A DNA stretch of 45,951 nucleotides from JAVBLT01 sp031553315 (GTDB lineage: Bacteria > Verrucomicrobiota > Kiritimatiellia > RFP12 > DVOR01), in assembly GCA_031553315.1 (NCBI GenBank), contig JAVBLT010000047.1, forward strand, positions 1 through 45,951, in the 5' to 3' direction. Below the pieces are notes generated by a model. The model ran no database searches and had not been told where the DNA came from. It saw only the letters and a list, made by a program, of their open reading frames with translations. This document shows, piece after piece, positions 24,221-32,259 of the stretch (its first letter is position 1; every line of letters begins with the position of its first letter). The position numbers and the translations under genes are program-made.

Positions 24221-25900
24221 ATGACCATACGCGATCTGATCGAAGACGCCGCGCTCAACGAGCCCGCGGATCATCTTATTTATCGCTTTTTCCGTAACGG
24301 CGCCTGGCAGGGGCGCACGTATTCCGATTTTCTCAACCGGGTCAGGCGCCTTTCCGCCTGGTTCGGCCTCATGGGCGCCGCCCCCCGCCAGACAAAAGCC
24401 GCCATTATCCTCGAAAACGCCCCCGAGTGGCTCGATTGCTACAGCGCGATCACCTCCGCCTCCCTCATCGCCGTGCCGGTGGATCCCAAGCTCACAGCCT
24501 CGGAAATCGCCTACATCCTGGGCAACTCGGAAGCCGAATTCGCGGTGACGGATCTCAAGCACCTGCCGGTGATGGAATCGATTCTCGAAGGGCTGCCCGC
24601 CATTCGCCGCATCCTGGTGGTCGACCAGGAAGGCGCCCCTTTGCCCGACTGCGCCGGTCGCCCCTGCACCGGGCTCGACGACGCGCTCGCCGCGATCCCC
24701 GAAGGCGATCCCTGCGCCTTCTACGCCGCCAGCGCCCCCGCCGGCGACGACCTCGCCTCCATCATCTACACCTCGGGCACCACAGGCTTCCCCAAAGGCG
24801 CCATGCTCACCCACGCCAACTTCACGAGCGACGCGCTGGGCTGCCTCGAAATCATCACCCGCTTTGTGACGAGGGACGACGACTTCCTCATCGTGCTCCC
24901 CCTCTTCCACGCCTTCTCCTTCACCACCAACTTCATCGTGCCGCTCTGCCGCCATGCCCACGTCTCCTTCGTGCAAAGCCTCCGAACCGTGGGCGACGAC
25001 CTCAAAGCCCTCCAGCCCTCCGTGATCATGGCCGTGCCCCTCATGGCCGAAAAGCTTTACGCCAAAGTCGAAACCGCCCTCAAAAAGAGCCTTCCCGCCC
25101 GCGTGCTCCTGGGCGTGGGCCTCACGGGCATCGTCGGCAAAAAAGTGCTGAAAAACCTCGGCGGGCGCATCCGCCTCATGATTGTGGGCGGCGCGAAGTG
25201 CCCTCCCGCCGTGCTCGAAGGCTTCACCCGCCTGGGCATCAACATCATCGAAGGCTACGGCCTCACCGAAGCCGCACCCGTGGTCAGCGTGAGCCCGACC
25301 GAAGAAAAACGCATCGGCTCCATCGGCAGGAAAATCGGCGGGATCGAAGTCCGCGTCGTCGACCCCAACGAGCAAGGCGTCGGCGAGCTCCAGGTCCGCG
25401 GGCCCATCGTCATGCGAGGCTACTACCGCAACCCCGAAGCCACCGCCGCCGCCTTCGACGGCGACTGGCTCCGCACCGGCGACCTCGTCTCGATCGACGC
25501 CGCCGGGTACCTCTGGATCCGCGGCCGCGCCAAAGCCCTCATCGTCAACCGCGAAGGCAAAAACATCTACCCCGAAGAAGTGGAGCAATGCATCGCCCGC
25601 GCGCCCCTCGTGCGCGACGTCGTCGTCATCGGCTACCAGACCAGCGGCGACAGCGAAGGCGAAAAAGTCGGAGCCATCGTCACCCCCGACCCCGACATGC
25701 TCCGCCAGATGCACGGCAAAGCCGAGCTCCCCCTCCCCGAAATCGAAGCGCTCCTGCGCAAAGCCGTGCAAAAAACCTGCCGCGATCTTGCCGCCTACAA
25801 ACACCCGCGTAAAGTCGAAGTCCGCCTCGGCGAGCTTGAGCGGACCTCCACCCAAAAGGTCCGCCGCTGCGTCTACCAAGGCCAGCTCGACGAAAAATAA
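24221..25900 (+). CDS. AMP-forming long-chain acyl-CoA/acyl-ACP ligase family protein
   Basis: A 559-aa member of the ANL adenylating family. The P-loop-like motif IIYTSGTTGFPKGA near residue 184, IIEGYGLTEAAPV near 343, the hinge region GDWLRTGDLVS then IRGRAKALIVNREG, and the C-terminal catalytic Lys in TSTQKVRR are all intact. It should activate a carboxylate to an acyl-adenylate and pass it to CoA or a carrier protein. Homologues in this size class usually act on long-chain fatty acids; the substrate is not readable here. It is the first gene of a plus-strand operon and is followed 21 bases later by serS. Confidence 0.9.
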   Translation: MTIRDLIEDAALNEPADHLIYRFFRNGAWQGRTYSDFLNRVRRLSAWFGLMGAAPRQTKAAIILENAPEWLDCYSAITSASLIAVPVDPKLTASEIAYILGNSEAEFAVTDLKHLPVMESILEGLPAIRRILVVDQEGAPLPDCAGRPCTGLDDALAAIPEGDPCAFYAASAPAGDDLASIIYTSGTTGFPKGAMLTHANFTSDALGCLEIITRFVTRDDDFLIVLPLFHAFSFTTNFIVPLCRHAHVSFVQSLRTVGDDLKALQPSVIMAVPLMAEKLYAKVETALKKSLPARVLLGVGLTGIVGKKVLKNLGGRIRLMIVGGAKCPPAVLEGFTRLGINIIEGYGLTEAAPVVSVSPTEEKRIGSIGRKIGGIEVRVVDPNEQGVGELQVRGPIVMRGYYRNPEATAAAFDGDWLRTGDLVSIDAAGYLWIRGRAKALIVNREGKNIYPEEVEQCIARAPLVRDVVVIGYQTSGDSEGEKVGAIVTPDPDMLRQMHGKAELPLPEIEALLRKAVQKTCRDLAAYKHPRKVEVRLGELERTSTQKVRRCVYQGQLDEK

Positions 25901-25921
25901 CCGCCCCAAGGAGACCCCCTC

Positions 25922-27196
25922 ATGCTCGACATCAAACGCATCCGCGAAACCCCCGCCGAAATCCGCACCGGCCTCACCCGCCGCATGATGCCCACCGACC
26001 CCGTCGACCACATCCTCGCCCTCGACGCCGAGCGCCGGGCCCTCGTCACCGAAGCCGACACCCTCAAAAAGAAGCGCAACGACGCCTCCAAAGAAGTCGG
26101 CCTCCTCCTCAAAAACAAGCAAGACGCCACCCCCCTCAAAGACGAAATCCGCGCCACCGGCGACCGCATCGCCGCCATCGACGACCGCATCCGCGCCATC
26201 GAGGCCGACCTCGAAGACCTCATGCTCCGCATCCCCAACATCCCCTGCCCCACCATCCCCACCGGCCCCGACGCCTCCGCCAACCGCACCGTCCGCGAAA
26301 TCGGCCCCAGGCAGAATTTTTCCTTCCCCGCCCTCGACCACATCGCCCTCGGCGAAAAGCTCGGCATCTTCGACCTTCCCCGCGGCGTCAAGCTCACCGG
26401 CGCCGGCTTCCCCCTCATGCTCGGCCCCGGATCCAAGCTCCAGCGCGCCCTCATCCAGTTCATGCTCGACCTGCACACCACCCGGCACGGCTATACCGAA
26501 ATGCTCCCCCCCTTCATCGTCAACACCGCCTCCATGCGCGGCACCGGCCAGCTCCCCAAAATGGCCGAAGACATGTACCACTGCGAGGTCGACGATTTCT
26601 GGCTCATCCCCACCGCCGAAGTCCCCGTCACCAACTACTACCGCGACGAAATCATCGACAAACCCCTGCCCATCTACCTCACCGCCTACACCCCCTGCTT
26701 CCGCCGCGAAGCCGGATCCGCCGGAAAAGACACCCGCGGCATCCTCCGCGTGCACCAGTTCGACAAAGTGGAAATGGTCAAATTCGTCGAGCCCGAAACC
26801 TCCTACGCCGAGCTCGAAACCCTCGTGGGCAACGCCGAAGCCGTCCTCCAGACCCTCGGCCTCAGCTACCGCGTCATCGAGCTGTGCAGCGGCGACATCA
26901 GCTTCTCCGCCGCCAAATGCTACGACATCGAGCTCTGGGCCCCCGGCCAGCAAAGCTGGCTCGAAGTCTCCTCCTGCTCCAATTTTGAAGACTTCCAGGC
27001 CCGCCGCGCCAACATCCGTTACAGGAAAGACGGCAAACCCGCCTTCGTCCACACCCTCAACGGATCCGGCGTGGCCCTCCCCCGCCTCGTCATCGCCATC
27101 CTCGAACAATTCCAGCAGGCCGACGGCTCCGTCATCCTCCCCGAAGCCCTCCACCCCTACATGGGCGGCATGACCAGGCTCACCCCACCCGCCTAA
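25922..27196 (+). CDS. serS: Seryl-tRNA synthetase
   Basis: A 424-aa class II synthetase that charges tRNA-Ser. The N-terminal half (residues ~30-105) is the long antiparallel coiled-coil arm that grips the tRNA long variable arm. Catalytic motifs follow: motif 2 with TPCFRREAGSAGKDTRG near 258-274 and FDKVEM, and motif 3 with GSGVALPRLVIAILE near 383. Length and start (AAGGAG upstream) are normal. It lies between an acyl-CoA ligase gene and def. Confidence 0.97.
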   Translation: MLDIKRIRETPAEIRTGLTRRMMPTDPVDHILALDAERRALVTEADTLKKKRNDASKEVGLLLKNKQDATPLKDEIRATGDRIAAIDDRIRAIEADLEDLMLRIPNIPCPTIPTGPDASANRTVREIGPRQNFSFPALDHIALGEKLGIFDLPRGVKLTGAGFPLMLGPGSKLQRALIQFMLDLHTTRHGYTEMLPPFIVNTASMRGTGQLPKMAEDMYHCEVDDFWLIPTAEVPVTNYYRDEIIDKPLPIYLTAYTPCFRREAGSAGKDTRGILRVHQFDKVEMVKFVEPETSYAELETLVGNAEAVLQTLGLSYRVIELCSGDISFSAAKCYDIELWAPGQQSWLEVSSCSNFEDFQARRANIRYRKDGKPAFVHTLNGSGVALPRLVIAILEQFQQADGSVILPEALHPYMGGMTRLTPPA

Positions 27197-27206
27197 AAGG
27201 AACCTC

Positions 27207-27755
27207 ATGGACATCCTTACCTACGGCGACCCCACCCTGCGCACACCCTGCCAAAAAATCGCCGCCATCACCCCCGAACACCTCGCCCTCGCCGCCGCCA
27301 TGATCGAAACCATGTACCACGCCAAAGGCGTCGGCCTCGCCGCCCCCCAAGTCGGGCGCGGCGAATCCCTCTGCGTGATCGACGTGCCCCCCGACGCGGA
27401 AAAATCCGACGAAGCCCGCGCCGCCAACGCCGCCCTCGCCATGCCCCTCATCCTCTTCAACCCCGAAATCATCGATTCCGCAGGCGCCCAGCGCGACGAC
27501 GAAGGCTGCCTCAGCTTTCCCCAGATCCACGCCCCCGTCACCCGCGCCAGCAGCGTCACCCTCACCTACCTCGACCCCACCGGCCGCCGCCAGACCGCCA
27601 CCGCCCACGGCTGGCTCGCCCGCGCCATCCAGCACGAGCTCGACCACCTCGCCGGCATCCTCTTCATCGACCACCTCGGCCCCCTCCAGACCCTGCCCAT
27701 CGCCCTGCGCCTGAAAAAGCTCGAAGAGAAAACCAAAAAAAACCGCAGATCGTAA
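27207..27755 (+). CDS. def: Peptide deformylase
   Basis: A 182-aa metalloenzyme that removes the formyl group from new proteins. All three family motifs are present: GVGLAAPQVG near residue 41, EGCLSFP near 98 (metal-binding Cys) and HELDH near 140 (two metal-binding His and catalytic Glu). It starts 10 bases after serS with AAAGGAA upstream. The C-terminus is Lys-rich. Confidence 0.97.
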   Translation: MDILTYGDPTLRTPCQKIAAITPEHLALAAAMIETMYHAKGVGLAAPQVGRGESLCVIDVPPDAEKSDEARAANAALAMPLILFNPEIIDSAGAQRDDEGCLSFPQIHAPVTRASSVTLTYLDPTGRRQTATAHGWLARAIQHELDHLAGILFIDHLGPLQTLPIALRLKKLEEKTKKNRRS

Positions 27756-27765
27756 AGGAAGCCCC

Positions 27766-28317
27766 ATGAACAACCAGCGCGAAGCCCTCGCCCAACGCCT
27801 CCGCGGCCTGCGCGAAGCCGAAGACCTCACCCTCGAGGCCCTCGCCGCCGCAACCGGCATCGCCCCCGCCCTCCTCGCCGCCTACGAAAACGGCGAGAAA
27901 GACATCCCCCTCAGCTACCTCTCCACCGTTGCCGCACACTGCCGCATCGACCCCGCCCAGCTCCTCACCGGCGGCAACCCCCGCGCCAAGACATTCTTCG
28001 TCACCCGCCGCGGCACAGGCCCCGTAGTCGAGCGCCGCGCCGCCTACCACTACGAAGCCCTCGGCGCCCAATTCGCCCGAAAAGCCATGACCCCCTTCAT
28101 CGTCACCGTCGAACCCGGCGACGGCGCCCTGCACCTCAACACCCACCCCGGCCAGGAATTCAACCTCCTCCTCGAAGGCGCCCTCGCCATCGAGGTCGAC
28201 GGCCACCGCACCGAGCTCACCCCCGGCGACAGCATTTACTTCGACGCCACCACCCCCCACGGCATGCTCGCCCTCGGCGGAAAGCCCGCCCGCTTCCTCG
28301 CCGTCATCACCCCATGA
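27766..28317 (+). CDS. XRE-family regulator with C-terminal cupin domain
   Basis: A 183-aa protein: a helix-turn-helix of the Cro/CI type at residues ~8-65 (LTLEALAAATGIAPALLAAYENG), then a small cupin at ~105-180 with HPGQEFNLLLEG and PGDSIYFDATTPHG. Proteins of this layout usually sense a small ligand in the cupin and control adjacent metabolic genes. They are often found next to AMP-forming acyl-CoA synthetases, as is the case here (28541), so it likely regulates that ligase. It starts 10 bases after def. Confidence 0.88.
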   Translation: MNNQREALAQRLRGLREAEDLTLEALAAATGIAPALLAAYENGEKDIPLSYLSTVAAHCRIDPAQLLTGGNPRAKTFFVTRRGTGPVVERRAAYHYEALGAQFARKAMTPFIVTVEPGDGALHLNTHPGQEFNLLLEGALAIEVDGHRTELTPGDSIYFDATTPHGMLALGGKPARFLAVITP

Positions 28318-28532
28318 ACCCCCGCACAAACCCCTTCAAGCGCACCTTTCAGGAACCGCCCACCCAAGGCGGCTTCCGCATGGTTGCCGCCAACAAGAAT
28401 TCGCGCGGCAGCCTCAGCAACACACCCGAAAAAGACCGTTCCGACCGAGTTGCCACCCTCTTCCTTTACCTCATCGGCGCCATCGGGCTTTTCTTTCTGA
28501 CCGGTTTACTCATCTCACTGTTCTTCACATGA
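28314..28532 (+). CDS. Small single-pass membrane protein
   Basis: A 72-aa protein with a polar, basic N-terminal half and one C-terminal membrane helix (about residues 47-71, LFLYLIGAIGLFFLTGLLIS). Its ATG overlaps the stop codon of the XRE-cupin gene (ATGA), which suggests translational coupling. I recognise no family. It might be an accessory or anchor for the neighbouring ligase; this is inference from position only. Confidence 0.55.
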   Translation: MNPRTNPFKRTFQEPPTQGGFRMVAANKNSRGSLSNTPEKDRSDRVATLFLYLIGAIGLFFLTGLLISLFFT

Positions 28533-28540
28533 GGCCCACC

Positions 28541-30208
28541 ATGCTCGACACCCTCCTCCCCCGCAAAAGCTTCACCAGCTACGACGACTTCTTCACCCAC
28601 TACCGCCTCAACACCCCCCCCGACTTCAACTTCGCCTTCGACATCGTCGACCGCATCGCCGCCCAAGACCCCGGCCGCCCCGCCCTCGTCTGGTGCGACG
28701 ACACCGGCGCCGAGCTCACCCTCACCATGCGCCAGATCGCCGAAGAAAGCACCCGCACCGCCCACTGGCTCCGCACCCTCGGCATCGCCAAAGGCGACGC
28801 CGTGATGCTCATGCTCAAGCGCCGCCACGAATACTGGCCCACCCTCCTCGCCCTCCACCGCCTCGGCGCCATCGCCATCCCCGCCACCACCCAGCTCATG
28901 AAGAAAGACGTGGCCTACCGCATCAAAGCCGCCGGCGTGAAAATGATCATCTCGGTCGACGAACCCTCCATCCGCGCCGCCGTGGAAGAAGCCATGCAGG
29001 AAGCCCCCGTGCCCCTCCGCGCCCTCGTGCCCTCCAAAGGCCTCGCCTTCCCCCCCGCCGCCGACCTCACAACCTGGCTCAACCTCCCCCAAAGCGTCGC
29101 GACCGCCCCAGCCTCCTTCGAGCGCCCCCCCACCGCCGCCACCGACCCCATGCTCCTCTACTTCACCTCCGGCACCACCGGCCTGCCCAAAATGGTCCTC
29201 CACGATTTCGCCTACCCCCTCGGCCACATCGTCACCGCCCTCTACTGGCACGGCTGCCGCCCCGGCGGCCTCCACCTCACCGTGGCCGAAACCGGCTGGG
29301 CCAAAGCCGCCTGGGGCAAAATCTACGGCCAATGGCTCGCCGGCTCCGCCGTCATGGTCTACGACTTCGACCGCTTCAGCGCCCCCGACCTCCTGCGCGT
29401 GGTCGAAAAATACCGCGTGACCACCTTCTGCGCCCCCCCCACCATGTACCGCTACTTCATCAAAGAAGACCTCACCCGATACAACCTCAGCGCCATCACC
29501 CGAGCCACCGTCGCCGGAGAGCCCCTCAACCCCGAAGTGTACCAGCAGTTCAAAGCCGCCACCGGCCTCGAGCTCGCCGAAGGCTACGGCCAGACCGAGC
29601 TCACCGTCATCATCGGCACCTTCCCCTGGATGACCCCCAAACCCGGCTCCATGGGCCGCCCCGCCCCCGGCTACGACCTGGCCCTTGTCGACGAAGCCGG
29701 CCGCCCCTGCGAAGCCGGCGAAGAAGGCCAGATCGTCATCCGCACCGCCACCAGCAAACCCGCCGGCATGTTCCTCGGCTACCACAAAGACCCCGACCTC
29801 ACCGCCAAAGCCTGGCACGACGACGTGTATTACACCGGCGACGTGGCCTGGCGCGACGAAGACGGCTACTACTGGTTCGTCGGCCGCGTGGACGACGTGA
29901 TCAAAAGCTCCGGCTACCGCATCGGCCCCTTCGAAGTGGAAAGCGCCCTCATCGAGCACCCCGCCGTCCTCGAATGCGCCGTGACCGGCGTACCCGATCC
30001 CGACCGCGGCGCCATCGTCAAAGCCACCATCGTCCTCGCCAAAGGCCGCCAGCCCAGCGAAGCGCTCAAAAAAGAGCTCCAGGAACACGTCAAACACACC
30101 ACAGCCCCCTACAAATACCCCCGCATCATCGAATTCGCCGAAACCCTCCCCAAAACCATCAGCGGAAAAATCAGGCGCGTCGAAATCCGCAAACAAAATC
30201 AGCAATAA
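28541..30208 (+). CDS. AMP-forming acyl-CoA synthetase, MACS-like
   Basis: A 555-aa ANL enzyme of the medium-chain acyl-CoA synthetase type. Seen directly: LLYFTSGTTGLPKMVLH, TVAGEPLNPEVYQQF, EGYGQTELT, YTGDVAWRDEDGYYWFVGR, DDVIKSSGYRIGPFEVE and the catalytic Lys in TISGKIRRVE. It should convert an acid, ATP and CoA to acyl-CoA. The start at 28541 is preferred because GAGG lies 7 bases upstream; an alternative ATG at 28529 overlaps the preceding stop codon but lacks a ribosome site. It is distinct in sequence from the ligase at 24221. Confidence 0.9.
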   Translation: MLDTLLPRKSFTSYDDFFTHYRLNTPPDFNFAFDIVDRIAAQDPGRPALVWCDDTGAELTLTMRQIAEESTRTAHWLRTLGIAKGDAVMLMLKRRHEYWPTLLALHRLGAIAIPATTQLMKKDVAYRIKAAGVKMIISVDEPSIRAAVEEAMQEAPVPLRALVPSKGLAFPPAADLTTWLNLPQSVATAPASFERPPTAATDPMLLYFTSGTTGLPKMVLHDFAYPLGHIVTALYWHGCRPGGLHLTVAETGWAKAAWGKIYGQWLAGSAVMVYDFDRFSAPDLLRVVEKYRVTTFCAPPTMYRYFIKEDLTRYNLSAITRATVAGEPLNPEVYQQFKAATGLELAEGYGQTELTVIIGTFPWMTPKPGSMGRPAPGYDLALVDEAGRPCEAGEEGQIVIRTATSKPAGMFLGYHKDPDLTAKAWHDDVYYTGDVAWRDEDGYYWFVGRVDDVIKSSGYRIGPFEVESALIEHPAVLECAVTGVPDPDRGAIVKATIVLAKGRQPSEALKKELQEHVKHTTAPYKYPRIIEFAETLPKTISGKIRRVEIRKQNQQ

Positions 30209-30277
30209 GCGATAAAAAGCTTTCCTTTTTAACGTTTAAGCCTCATAATGGCATTACAGTAAGGAAACGCCGCCGCC

Positions 30278-30664
30278 ATGAAAGCAACCGTTTTAGCCCT
30301 CCTTCTCCTCATCCTGCCCGCCGCCGCCCAAAGCCCGGAAGAGCCCCAAAACACCGACCCCAGGCAAGCCGCCCGAACCGAGCTCGCCACCCTCAGCCAA
30401 TGGAAAGCCCAAGCCCAGACCAGCCTCGAAAGCAGCCTGCGCGCCCCCGACCTCGCCTCGCCTGAAATCGACGCCCTCCGCGCAAAGGAAGCCGAGCTGC
30501 TCGTGGCCCTTCAGCAAACCCGCAACGCCATCGTCGACGCCGCCCGCCAGCTTCCCGCCATGCAGGAAAAACAAAAAGAAATCGACACCGCCACCCAGCG
30601 CATCGCCCAGCTTCGGCGCCAGCTCAACCCCCAGCCCGCCCCCCTTCGAAAAGAGGAAAAGTAA
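30278..30664 (+). CDS. Secreted coiled-coil protein of unknown function
   Basis: A 128-aa protein with a signal peptide (MKATVLALLLLILPAAAQ) and a mature part that is mostly charged, Ala/Gln-rich helix (residues ~30-112) with heptad-like spacing, then a Pro-rich tail. I recognise no family. It ends one base before the glycogen synthase start, so it probably shares its transcript, but nothing links it to glycogen metabolism beyond position. Confidence 0.65.
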   Translation: MKATVLALLLLILPAAAQSPEEPQNTDPRQAARTELATLSQWKAQAQTSLESSLRAPDLASPEIDALRAKEAELLVALQQTRNAIVDAARQLPAMQEKQKEIDTATQRIAQLRRQLNPQPAPLRKEEK

Positions 30665-30665
30665 A

Positions 30666-32222
30666 ATGCCCCCGAAAACAACAAAACGCAAGCCCCGCAT
30701 CCTCATCGTCACACCCGAAATCACCTACCTGCCCGAAGGCATGGGCAACATGGCCGGCAAGCTCAACGCCAAAGCAGGCGGCCTGGCCGACGTCTCCGCC
30801 TCCCTCGTCGCCGCCCTCTTCGAGCTCGGGGCCGACGTCCACGTCGCCCTTCCCCACTACCGGCGCATGTTCCACGTCGAAGTCGGCCGCCTCATCAGCG
30901 ACGAGCTCCGCGTCTACCAGTCCCGCCTCCCCGACAGCCGCATCCACCTCGCCGAAGACCGCTGCTTCTATTACCGCGACACCGTCTACTCCAACGAACA
31001 AAACGAAAACCCCCACCTCGCCCTCGCCTTCCAGCGCGAAGTCATCAACAACATCATCCCCACCGTCCAGCCCGACCTCATCCATTGCAACGACTGGATG
31101 ACCGGCCTCATCCCCGCCGCCGCCCGCCGCCTGGGCATCCCCTGCCTCTTCACCATCCACAACATCCACACCGTCCACATGCCCCTGGGCGAAATCGAAT
31201 ACACCGGCATCGACGCCGCCGACTTCTGGCGCAACCTCTACTACAAGCGCCCCCCCCTCAACTACTACGAAACCCGCAACACCAACCCCGTCGACCTCCT
31301 CACAAGCGGCGTCTTCAGCGCCCACTTCATCAACACCGTCAGCCCCACCTTCCTCCAGGAAATCACCAAAGGCTGGTTCGAATTCATCCCCGAAGGCTTC
31401 CGCCGAGAAGTCATCTCCAAATACAACGCCGGCTGCGCAAAAGGCATCCTCAACGCCCCCGACGACTCCTACAACCCCCAAACCGACAACAACCTCAAAG
31501 TTCAATACACCCCCGAAACCCACGCCCCCGCCAAACGCGCCAACAAAGAACAATTCCAGCAGAAACTCGGCCTCAACGTAGACCCCCAGGCCCCCCTCTT
31601 CTTCTGGCCCTCACGCCTCGACCCCGTGCAAAAAGGCCCCCAGCTCCTCACCAACATCCTCTACCGCATCCTCGAAAAACACCGCGACACCAACATGCAG
31701 ATCGCCATCGTCGCCAACGGCGCCTACCAGCAGCCCTTCCGCGACATCCTCAGCTTCCACAACCTCTACGGCCGCCTCGCCGTCTGCGATTTCGACGAAC
31801 ACCTCTCACGCCTCGGCTACGCCGCCAGCGACTACACCTTCATGCCCTCCCTCTTCGAACCCTGCGGCCTCCCCCAAATGGTCGCCCCCATCTACGGCTC
31901 ACTCACCATCGCCCACGACACCGGCGGCCTCCACGACACCGTCGAAATGCTCAACCCCGACCAAAACACCGGCAACGGCTTCCCATTCGCCATCTACGAC
32001 AGCAACGGCCTCGAATGGGCCATCGACCGCGCCATCGACTTCCACCGCCTCCCCCCCCAGCAGCGCGAAACCCAGATCACCCGCATCATGCGCCAATCCA
32101 AAGACCGCTTCACCCACGCCAACTGCGCCAGGCAATACATCGACATCTACCAAGACATGCTCAAAGTCCCCCTCGCGCCCCTCTTCGACACCCCCCAGGA
32201 AGAAGCCCACGAACAATATTGA
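30666..32222 (+). CDS. glgA: Glycogen/starch synthase (GT5)
   Basis: A 518-aa GT-B glycosyltransferase. The ADP-glucose-binding motif is KAGGLADV (Lys36), and the catalytic domain carries HCNDWMTGL near 138, PSRLDPVQKGPQL near 317 and the C-terminal MPSLFEPCGLPQM. It is close to plant/bacterial GT5 synthases but has an insertion with NPVDLLTSGVFSAHF and is somewhat longer than E. coli GlgA. It adds alpha-1,4-glucose units to glycogen. The branching enzyme gene follows after a 37-base gap that starts with an 11-base C tract at 32223-32233. Confidence 0.9.
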   Translation: MPPKTTKRKPRILIVTPEITYLPEGMGNMAGKLNAKAGGLADVSASLVAALFELGADVHVALPHYRRMFHVEVGRLISDELRVYQSRLPDSRIHLAEDRCFYYRDTVYSNEQNENPHLALAFQREVINNIIPTVQPDLIHCNDWMTGLIPAAARRLGIPCLFTIHNIHTVHMPLGEIEYTGIDAADFWRNLYYKRPPLNYYETRNTNPVDLLTSGVFSAHFINTVSPTFLQEITKGWFEFIPEGFRREVISKYNAGCAKGILNAPDDSYNPQTDNNLKVQYTPETHAPAKRANKEQFQQKLGLNVDPQAPLFFWPSRLDPVQKGPQLLTNILYRILEKHRDTNMQIAIVANGAYQQPFRDILSFHNLYGRLAVCDFDEHLSRLGYAASDYTFMPSLFEPCGLPQMVAPIYGSLTIAHDTGGLHDTVEMLNPDQNTGNGFPFAIYDSNGLEWAIDRAIDFHRLPPQQRETQITRIMRQSKDRFTHANCARQYIDIYQDMLKVPLAPLFDTPQEEAHEQY

Positions 32223-32259
32223 CCCCCCCCCCCGCAACGAGCCCACGAAAGGAGCCCCC

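Noticed and set aside
24206..27214. Minus-strand open frame of 1002 codons opposite the ligase and serS genes
   Set aside because: Same shadow effect; the plus-strand genes have clear motifs.
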